Positions 6,521 through 11,302 of a stretch of DNA of 11,302 nt are shown in pieces (position 1 is the stretch's first letter; each line of letters begins with the position of its first letter). The notes under the pieces are model-generated. The model worked only from the letters and a program-made list of their open reading frames with translations. It did no database searches and was not told the DNA's origin. The stretch lies in NCBI GenBank assembly GCA_035443945.1, contig DAOMNQ010000090.1:1-11302 (forward strand), written 5' to 3'. Made by a program: the position numbers and the translations under genes. Source of the DNA: CAADGN01 sp035443945 (GTDB lineage Bacteria; Planctomycetota; Phycisphaerae; Phycisphaerales; UBA1924).

Positions 6521-8461
6521 ATGCGGAGAGTCATCGCGTTTCTGATGATCGCCTGCGTGCTGCCCCTCTGCGCACGTGCGCAGTGGGATCCGAACAACGG
6601 CCAGTGGCGAAAGTCCGACCCGACGCACGTGCGCGTCATGACGTGGAACGTCCGCGACGGCATCTGCTCGACTTCCGACCGCAAGAAGGAGCAGCACGGG
6701 AACTGGCACGCCCTGGTCTGCATCGTTGCGTCGCTCCGCCCGGACGTGCTCATCCTCCAGGAGACGGGCGACAACAGCGGCAACGGCACCGGCTCGGGGG
6801 CGGATTCCGTGGCCGACCTCACCGCCACGCTCGATCTCTTCATGAACGGCGGCGCGGACCCGTTCGTCGGCGGGCAGGTCACCTCCTACGTTCGCAAGTA
6901 CGCCCCCGACTACGACCTCCCCCACGTCTTCGTCAGCACGATCACCGACGGTTTCAACCGGAACGTCATCCTCAGCCGGTTCCCGTTCGCGGACCTGAAC
7001 GGCGACGGCAAGTCCGTCTACTCCGACATCGCGTTCAAGCAGGCCGACGGCTGCTCCAACGCAGGCACCGGCGGCATACGCGGGTTCCAGCACGCCGAGA
7101 TCGACCTTCCCGACGACATCTACGCGGGCGACCTCGTCATCGGCAACTCCCACCTCAAGTCCGGCGGCACGCAGAGCGACATCAGCGACCGCGCCATCGC
7201 CGCGGACAAGGCCGCGTATTACATCTACCATTGGTACGCCGGCGCCGGGACCGGCACGCCCGACCCGAACAACAAGATCTCCGACAACCCGCCCGCCACC
7301 AGCGTCCTCTCCCCGAGCACGCCGGTCATCTGGGGCGGCGACTGGAACGAGGACGAGGTCAAGAACGGCGCCTACCGAGGCCCCGCCGACCGCATGGTGC
7401 AGGGCTGCACCGCCGGAGGCTTCGACGGCACCGACCGCGACACCACCGACGCCACCTACGACGACGCGGCGGAGTTCTTCGGCGGGAACAAGAGCACCTT
7501 CTCCACCAGCAAACTCGACTACATCGCCTGGTGGGACAGCGTGGCGTCGCCGGCGCGCATGGTCATCTTCAACTCGACTCCGATCCCGAGCGGCAAGTAC
7601 CCGCCCGAACTGCTCAACTACCCCAACCCCGTCCTCGCCAGCGGCGCGGCCTCCGACCACCGGCCGGTTATCGTCGATTTCATCCTCCCCCTCGCCGCGG
7701 CCGACGAACCCGGCGAGTTCGCGCTCCTTTCGCCGGAGGACGCCGCGACCAACGAGCCGCTCCGCCCGACCTTCACCTGGTCCGACTCCTCCGGCGCGAC
7801 GAGTTTCTCGCTCACTATCGCGGAGGATGCCGGTCTCGGTGACGTGATCTTCACGGCGTCCGGCATCGGCAGCACAACTTATCTTCTCCCCGCGGGCGTG
7901 CTCGACTATTTGACGCAGTACCACTGGGGCGTCACCGCCCACAATATCGCGGGCGACACCGACTCGACACCGTTCTCGCGCTCGTTCACCACCGAGCCGG
8001 TCCCGCCTCCCGGCGCGTTCCTGCTCCAGTTCCCCGGCAACGGCGCGACGGACATCTCTCGCCTCGCCTTCCTCAGTTGGAACACCTCGACGAACGCCGA
8101 GACCTACACCGTCCGCGTCGCCACCGACCCCGCCATGACGGACCTGGTCGTGAACGTATCCGAACTCACCGAGACGACCTACCCGCTGCAGCCCGGCCAA
8201 CTCCAGCCCTGCACGACCTACTACTGGGGCGTCACCGCCGTCAACGGCTCGGGCGAGCGCGACTCCACGCCCTACCCATCAATGTTCGAGACCCACGGCG
8301 TCGCCGACATGAACGGCGACGGCAAGTACGACACGCTCGACTTCCTCGTCTTCCTGAACTACTTCGCCGGCGGCCACCCTGAGGCCGACCTCAACCTCGA
8401 CGGCAAGGTGGACACCCTCGACTTCCTCTTCTTCCTGAACAACTGGACCGCCGGCTGCTGA
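6521..8461 (+). CDS. Secreted endonuclease/exonuclease/phosphatase with FN3-like and dockerin repeats
   Basis: A 646-aa exported, metal-dependent phosphodiesterase of the EEP (DNase I/exonuclease III-like) superfamily, probably degrading extracellular nucleic acid or phosphoesters. Signal peptide 1-20 (MRRVIAF..., cleavage after ARA). EEP domain about 35-390 with the full catalytic set: MTWNV (Asn43), LQETGDN (Glu81), NSHLKSGG (His211), GGDWNED (Asp274, Asn276) and SDHRPVIVDF (Asp379, His380). Two FN3-like repeats follow at about 398-492 and 499-592, each with a Y.WGVTA.N..G..DSTP signature. The C-terminus has two dockerin loops, DMNGDGKYDTLD and DLNLDGKVDTLD, ending TAGC. ATG 6521 was chosen for the signal peptide and GGAG 7 bases upstream; the frame extends to 6467 without support. 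The dockerin tail links it to the preceding gene, suggesting the same surface destination. DNA, RNA or a phospholipid headgroup could each be the substrate. Confidence 0.92.
   Translation: MRRVIAFLMIACVLPLCARAQWDPNNGQWRKSDPTHVRVMTWNVRDGICSTSDRKKEQHGNWHALVCIVASLRPDVLILQETGDNSGNGTGSGADSVADLTATLDLFMNGGADPFVGGQVTSYVRKYAPDYDLPHVFVSTITDGFNRNVILSRFPFADLNGDGKSVYSDIAFKQADGCSNAGTGGIRGFQHAEIDLPDDIYAGDLVIGNSHLKSGGTQSDISDRAIAADKAAYYIYHWYAGAGTGTPDPNNKISDNPPATSVLSPSTPVIWGGDWNEDEVKNGAYRGPADRMVQGCTAGGFDGTDRDTTDATYDDAAEFFGGNKSTFSTSKLDYIAWWDSVASPARMVIFNSTPIPSGKYPPELLNYPNPVLASGAASDHRPVIVDFILPLAAADEPGEFALLSPEDAATNEPLRPTFTWSDSSGATSFSLTIAEDAGLGDVIFTASGIGSTTYLLPAGVLDYLTQYHWGVTAHNIAGDTDSTPFSRSFTTEPVPPPGAFLLQFPGNGATDISRLAFLSWNTSTNAETYTVRVATDPAMTDLVVNVSELTETTYPLQPGQLQPCTTYYWGVTAVNGSGERDSTPYPSMFETHGVADMNGDGKYDTLDFLVFLNYFAGGHPEADLNLDGKVDTLDFLFFLNNWTAGC
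8303..8461 (+). repeat. Two 81-bp dockerin repeats of the nuclease gene
   Basis: Copies start at 8303 and 8384, the same 81-bp period as in the preceding secreted protein. The shared core GACTTCCTC.TCTTCCTGAAC is also close to the other gene's copies at DNA level. Confidence 0.6.
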
Positions 8462-8467
8462 GCACGC

Positions 8468-9442
8468 TCACTCCTCGCCGCGCCGCCTGCGCAGCAGCAC
8501 GATCAGCGCCGGCCCGCCGATGATGGCGGTCAGCACGCCGAGGGGCATCCGCCCGCCGCCGAGGTCGATGAGCGCGATCGCCGCGTCTCCCGCGACGATC
8601 ATCGCCGCCCCCGCGAGCGCGGAGCCGATCACCACCACGCGGTGCCCCGGCCCCGCCGCCAGGCGCACCACGTGCGGGCAGACCAGCCCGACGAACCCGA
8701 TCGGCCCCGCCAGGTACACCGACGCCGCCGACAGCACGCCCGACGCGACGAACAGCCCAATCCGCAGCGCCTTCAGCGGCACGCCCAGCGATCGCGCCTC
8801 GTCGTCGCTCGCGCTCGCGGCGTCCATCGCCGGCCCGCCCCACGCGCCGAGCGCGACCGCCGCCAGCGCGAGCGCGCCGGTCACGATGACCGACGCGCGG
8901 CTCACGTCGTCGCTGATCGCGCCGACGAGCCACCGCCCCGTCGCCTGCCCGCGGTCCGGCAGCAGGTACTGCAGGAACATCGTGCCCCCGGCGCACATCA
9001 CGCCGACGATCACGCCGATGAGAATGAGCGAGACCGGCTCGATGACCCCGCGACGCTGCCCGAGCGCATACACGACCGCCAGCGCAAGCAGCGCCCCCGC
9101 GAGCGCTGTCGGTGCCTGCGCCAGGCTCTGGTGTGCGACGCCGTGCCCGGCAACGAACCCCGCGTACACCGCCACCATCGCCCCAAGCCCCGCCCCCGAC
9201 GCCAGCCCGAGCAGGTCGGGCGAGGCGAGCGGGTTGCGCAGCAGCGACTGGAGCAGCACTCCCGCCACCGCCAGCGACGCCCCCACCACCGCCCCGCACG
9301 CCGCACGGTCCAGTCGGAGCGACCAGACGGCCGACGAGTCCGGCCACACCAGCCCCGCCGACCCGGAGCCGAGGCGAAACGCCACCGCCGCGAGCGCGAG
9401 CAGCGCGAGCACGATCAGCGTGGCCCATTGACGCGGTCGCAT
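8468..9442 (-). CDS. FecCD/BtuC-type ABC transporter permease
   Basis: Membrane subunit of a type II ABC importer for iron-siderophore, haem, vitamin B12 or a related metal chelate. The 324-aa product has about nine to ten hydrophobic segments and the family signatures: GASLAVAGVLLQSLLRNPLA at 54-73 followed by SPDLLGLASGAGLGA to 88, GRWLVGAISD at 169-178, and AGPIGFVGLVCPHVVR at 245-260, which forms the ATPase-contacting loop region. The usual LRLPR motif near residue 42 reads LRLDR, and the C-terminal E-P-G signature is altered (GGRMPLGVLTAIIGG). ATG 9442 is the most upstream ATG and gives the expected N-terminal helix; there is no Shine-Dalgarno sequence. No ATPase, binding protein or TonB receptor gene is nearby: the downstream neighbour is convergent with only 6 bases between stops, and the upstream neighbour is divergent. 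It must work with partners encoded elsewhere or may be losing function. The ligand cannot be told from sequence. Confidence 0.9.
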   Translation of the reverse strand: MRPRQWATLIVLALLALAAVAFRLGSGSAGLVWPDSSAVWSLRLDRAACGAVVGASLAVAGVLLQSLLRNPLASPDLLGLASGAGLGAMVAVYAGFVAGHGVAHQSLAQAPTALAGALLALAVVYALGQRRGVIEPVSLILIGVIVGVMCAGGTMFLQYLLPDRGQATGRWLVGAISDDVSRASVIVTGALALAAVALGAWGGPAMDAASASDDEARSLGVPLKALRIGLFVASGVLSAASVYLAGPIGFVGLVCPHVVRLAAGPGHRVVVIGSALAGAAMIVAGDAAIALIDLGGGRMPLGVLTAIIGGPALIVLLRRRRGEE

Positions 9443-9457
9443 GACTGGTGGAGCCTA

Positions 9458-9488
9458 TCGACCCGCGGGCGAGGGCGGGGTCTATCAT
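9458..9488 (+). promoter_or_regulatory. Candidate promoter for atpC
   Basis: TATCAT at 9483-9488 has 5 of 6 -10 consensus bases. TCGACC at 9458-9463 is a possible but widely spaced (19 bases) -35. Transcription near 9494 would leave a leader of about 45 bases. The region is the 99-bp divergent spacer to the ABC permease; I see no clear promoter for the minus-strand gene. Confidence 0.3.
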
Positions 9489-9531
9489 GCCGACCTCGCG
9501 CCGGAACGCCCCCGGCAGACCCACACCGATC

Positions 9532-9535
9532 GGAG
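9532..9535 (+). promoter_or_regulatory. Ribosome binding site that favours the GTG start of atpC
   Basis: GGAG directly abuts the ATG at 9536 (no spacing) but is 6 bases before the in-frame GTG at 9542, a normal distance. The GTG start also gives the family-like N-terminus SNTFTCRLVTP, so GTG is the more likely start, though ATG cannot be ruled out. Confidence 0.5.
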
Positions 9536-9541
9536 ATGCGC

Positions 9542-9988
9542 GTGTCCAACACCTTCACCTGCCGACTCGTCACGCCGACGCAGAAACTCGTCGACGAGGC
9601 CGTGACCTACGCCTCCGTCCCTGCCTGGGACGGCCTCTTCGGCGTCCTCCCCCGGCGCGCCCCGCTGATGGCCCGGCTCGGCCTGGGCGAACTCTCGCTC
9701 ACCTTCCCGCAGTCCGGGTCCGCCGCGGGCGGAAGCCGGTCCTACCTCGTCGACGGCGGGTTCGTGCAGATGGCGGGCGACACGCTGACGGTGCTGGCCG
9801 ACCGCGCCATCCCGACGGAGACGCTCACCGAAGCCGAGGCCCAGGCCGAACTGGCCGAGGCCGAAGCGAGGACCGTCCCCGCCGACGCCCCCGACCGCGA
9901 GGCGCAGGTGCAGCGCCTCCGCGCCGACAAGGCCCGTGCCCGTCTCAAACTGCGCCTGGCGCAGGCGGCACGCGGCCGCGGCATCTAA
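9542..9988 (+). CDS. atpC: F-type ATP synthase epsilon subunit
   Basis: Small subunit of the F1 central stalk that links gamma to the c-ring and can inhibit ATP hydrolysis. The 148-aa product (138-140 is common) has the N-terminal beta-sandwich at about 1-90 with TFTCRLVTPTQKLVDEAV and the signature GLFGVLPRRAPLMARLGLGEL at 31-51, where most homologues have a His-Ala-Pro. SYLVDGGFVQMAGDTLTVLADRA at 68-89 matches the end of the sandwich. The C-terminal helical hairpin, 96-145, is rich in Ala, Glu and Arg. The GTG start follows from the ribosome binding site; the ATG two codons upstream is the alternative. Unusually it does not follow atpD: flanking genes lie on the other strand and are unrelated to ATP synthase, so it is its own transcription unit. 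Its stop codon overlaps the convergent neighbour's stop by 4 bases. Confidence 0.92.
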   Translation: MSNTFTCRLVTPTQKLVDEAVTYASVPAWDGLFGVLPRRAPLMARLGLGELSLTFPQSGSAAGGSRSYLVDGGFVQMAGDTLTVLADRAIPTETLTEAEAQAELAEAEARTVPADAPDREAQVQRLRADKARARLKLRLAQAARGRGI

Positions 9989-10779
9989 GCCCGGCGGCGT
10001 CGTGACGCGATGAGGGCAACCCAAGCGAACGGCGCGATGACACCCGGCGCGGGGATCGGTCGAACCCGGAACTGGCTCTCGATGCAGGCGTTGCAGGTGC
10101 CGTGCGACCACGGGAAGTAGCCGAACGTCGTGTTCCCTCCCGCCTGCTCCGAGAACGACTCCCAGTGCAGGATGTACGACCCCGGGTTGAGGACCCCGCT
10201 GAACGGGATCGTCTCGCTCCAGTTTCCCACGCCCATGATCGAGTGCCGGAACTCGTTGACGAGGTACGTTCCGCCCGACACGTCGAACAGCGACTGCTCC
10301 GCCCAGACCTGGCTGAACGACCCGTTGGCGTCCGACACCCCGCCCCAGCCCAGGTCCCACTCCCAGATCATCGGCGTCGAGACCGTGAAGTGGATGGTCG
10401 AACGCGCGAGCGCATCCGCGTTCTCCCACGTGTTGGGGCCGATGTTCGAGGCGTACACGGCGGCCGACGTGCAGGCCGTGAGATCGACCTGATGGAAGGT
10501 GCCGAAGATGCCCGGGCTGGACGGGCTGTAGGCCGCGCCGTCCTTCGCCCACGCGTTCCCATCGAAGCCGTTGTGCGAGAGCCATCGATCCTCGTAGAGC
10601 AGCACGTCGTTGCCGGAGAAGTCCGTCTGTAGCCCGTTGTTGTTCGTCGAGTTCACCTCCATCACCACCTGGGCGCGGTGCTCCGCGTAGGTCAGTGTGG
10701 CCTGCCCGTGCGCGGCCCCGGCGACGAGGGCGAGGGCGGCGAGGGCGGCTGGGCGTCCGGCGATGGTGAGCGGCTGCAT
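9985..10779 (-). CDS. Secreted protein with PEP-CTERM-like C-terminal sorting tail
   Basis: A 264-aa exported protein of unknown function. Residues 1-25 are a signal peptide (MQPLTIAGRP, Ala/Leu core, cleavage likely after AHG before Gln26). The body is rich in Trp, Asn, Gly and Ser, looks all-beta, and has four Cys (103, 229, 232 and no obvious partner pattern beyond C-N-A-C). The tail RPIPAPGVIAPFAWVALIASRRRRA has the three parts of a PEP-CTERM-like signal: a Pro-rich motif (PAPG instead of PEP), a hydrophobic stretch and a terminal Arg cluster. In bacteria with this system such tails direct proteins to an exosortase for release or anchoring. ATG 10779 was chosen for the signal peptide and GGAGG (10790-10794) 10 bases upstream. 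No exosortase gene is in the window. I cannot assign the body to a family. Confidence 0.85.
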   Translation of the reverse strand: MQPLTIAGRPAALAALALVAGAAHGQATLTYAEHRAQVVMEVNSTNNNGLQTDFSGNDVLLYEDRWLSHNGFDGNAWAKDGAAYSPSSPGIFGTFHQVDLTACTSAAVYASNIGPNTWENADALARSTIHFTVSTPMIWEWDLGWGGVSDANGSFSQVWAEQSLFDVSGGTYLVNEFRHSIMGVGNWSETIPFSGVLNPGSYILHWESFSEQAGGNTTFGYFPWSHGTCNACIESQFRVRPIPAPGVIAPFAWVALIASRRRRA

Positions 10780-10882
10780 GGTCGTTGGTCCTCCGAGTGA
10801 TGGTTGCGATGGGCGGCCGATCCGCCCGCGAGGGACTTGGCGCGGGGTGGCCGGATCTATCACCCCCGCGCACGACTCAGCC

Positions 10883-10914
10883 GCTCTGCTGTTCTGCTGC
10901 TCTGCTGTTCTGCT
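10883..10914. repeat. 16-bp tandem repeat, two copies plus a partial third
   Basis: GCTCTGCTGTTCTGCT occurs at 10883-10898 and exactly again at 10899-10914, followed by a degenerate GCTTTGCCGCT. The surrounding plus strand has no A at all from 10880 to 10935. It lies about 105 bases upstream of the PEP-CTERM-like gene, between that gene and the terminator of the next. The rest of the 10780-11009 spacer holds the ribosome binding site and no obvious gene. Confidence 0.75.
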
Positions 10915-10958
10915 GCTTTGCCGCTCCCCTCCTCCACCCCCGGCCCCTCGCGCGCACG

Positions 10959-10984
10959 AAAAGGCCGGGGGCCGCCCCCCGGCT
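10959..10984 (-). terminator. Intrinsic terminator for the FN3-like protein gene
   Basis: On the minus strand GCCGGGGG and CCCCCGGC arms (10976-10983 and 10964-10971) form an 8-pair stem with a 4-base loop, followed by CCTTTTCG. It lies 26 bases after the stop codon of the minus-strand gene at the window edge. Confidence 0.75.
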
Positions 10985-11009
10985 CGGAGAACCCCGGATT
11001 GTGTGATCG

Positions 11010-11302
11010 TCAGGCGGCCAGCGCGAGGCCCTGCTGCCCGCTCTGCTGCCCGCCCTGGGCGGCGAAGGGGACGACGAACTGCTCGCACGGCTCACCGGCC
11101 GCGTCGCCGCGGTAGGGGGTGATGATGTAGGTGGCCTGGGCGGTGCCGGCGGGGATGGTCTCGTCGGTGAAGGCCTTGAGTCCGGTGGTGCCGAGGAGCC
11201 GGAAGCCCTGCTCGTCGTCGAGGCGGCGTTCGATCTTGAAGTACGCGCCGCTGCTGTTTGCGGCGTTGTCGGCCTTCCAGCGGATCTCGACGTAGCCGCG
11301 GT
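11010..11302 (-). CDS. C-terminal part of a protein with an FN3-like domain (partial)
   Basis: Only the last 96 residues are in the window; the gene continues beyond the right edge. They read VEIRWKADN, then YFKIERRLDDEQGFRLLGTTG and FTDETIPAGTAQATYIITP, the strand pattern of a fibronectin type III-like domain, ending in a short Gln/Gly-rich tail (GGQQSGQQ). Such domains end many planctomycete proteins and mediate binding rather than catalysis. The frame was found by following the minus strand from the edge to TGA at 11010-11012; codon use is strongly GC in third positions, and a terminator follows directly. The function of the whole protein cannot be judged. Confidence 0.75.
   Translation of the reverse strand, partial: RGYVEIRWKADNAANSSGAYFKIERRLDDEQGFRLLGTTGLKAFTDETIPAGTAQATYIITPYRGDAAGEPCEQFVVPFAAQGGQQSGQQGLALAA

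Noticed and set aside
6380..8200. A 606-codon open frame on the minus strand opposite the EEP nuclease
   Set aside because: The opposite strand carries a full catalytic EEP domain; this translation is low-complexity and typical of a GC-rich shadow.
9485..10873. A 462-codon minus-strand frame spanning atpC and the PEP-CTERM-like gene
   Set aside because: It runs through two convincing genes in other registers and shows no recognisable domain.
10883..10926. CRISPR-like array
   Set aside because: The 16-bp units are directly adjacent with no spacers, so this is a simple tandem repeat.

Overview
The window looks like a chromosomal piece of a high-GC planctomycete, most likely class Phycisphaerae. 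Three things support this. Most genes are strongly GC-rich. Two unrelated secreted proteins end in paired dockerin-like repeats with a terminal Gly-Cys (the 'GC-type dockerin' pattern). A third secreted protein ends in a PEP-CTERM-like tail of the 'PAPG...RRRR' kind. The taxon is inferred from these signatures; there is no rRNA or other marker here.

Left end (1-1230): a cell-wall-peptidase-like gene with two IPT/TIG-type repeats and a C-terminal NlpC/P60-CHAP-like domain. It is clearly lower in GC than the rest of the window, its first repeat is open only back to a stop at 40-42, and its 3' end overlaps the 3' end of cstA by 44 bp. It looks like recently acquired or decaying DNA. Next come cstA (minus strand; peptide/pyruvate transporter family) and, divergently across a 154-bp promoter region, psuG (pseudouridine-5'-phosphate glycosidase).

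Middle (4059-8461): two consecutive plus-strand genes for exported proteins, each with its own ribosome binding site and separated by a clear intrinsic terminator. The first is a 694-aa protein of unknown function with a strong hairpin in its leader. The second is an extracellular endonuclease/exonuclease/phosphatase (EEP) domain followed by two FN3-like repeats. Both end in two dockerin repeats, so they probably share a localisation route.

Right part (8468-11302): a stand-alone FecCD/BtuC-type ABC permease (minus), a stand-alone atpC for the F1 epsilon subunit (plus), a PEP-CTERM-like secreted protein (minus) whose stop codon overlaps that of atpC, a 230-bp spacer with a 16-bp tandem repeat and a minus-strand terminator, and the 3' end of a protein with an FN3-like domain (minus, cut by the window edge).

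There is no clear multi-gene operon: nearly every gene is a single transcription unit, with several very tight convergent pairs. I see no tRNA, rRNA, CRISPR, insertion sequence or phage gene. The least described material is the pair of GC-dockerin proteins with their common C-terminal signal, the leader hairpin at 4244-4278 and the composition break at the left end.
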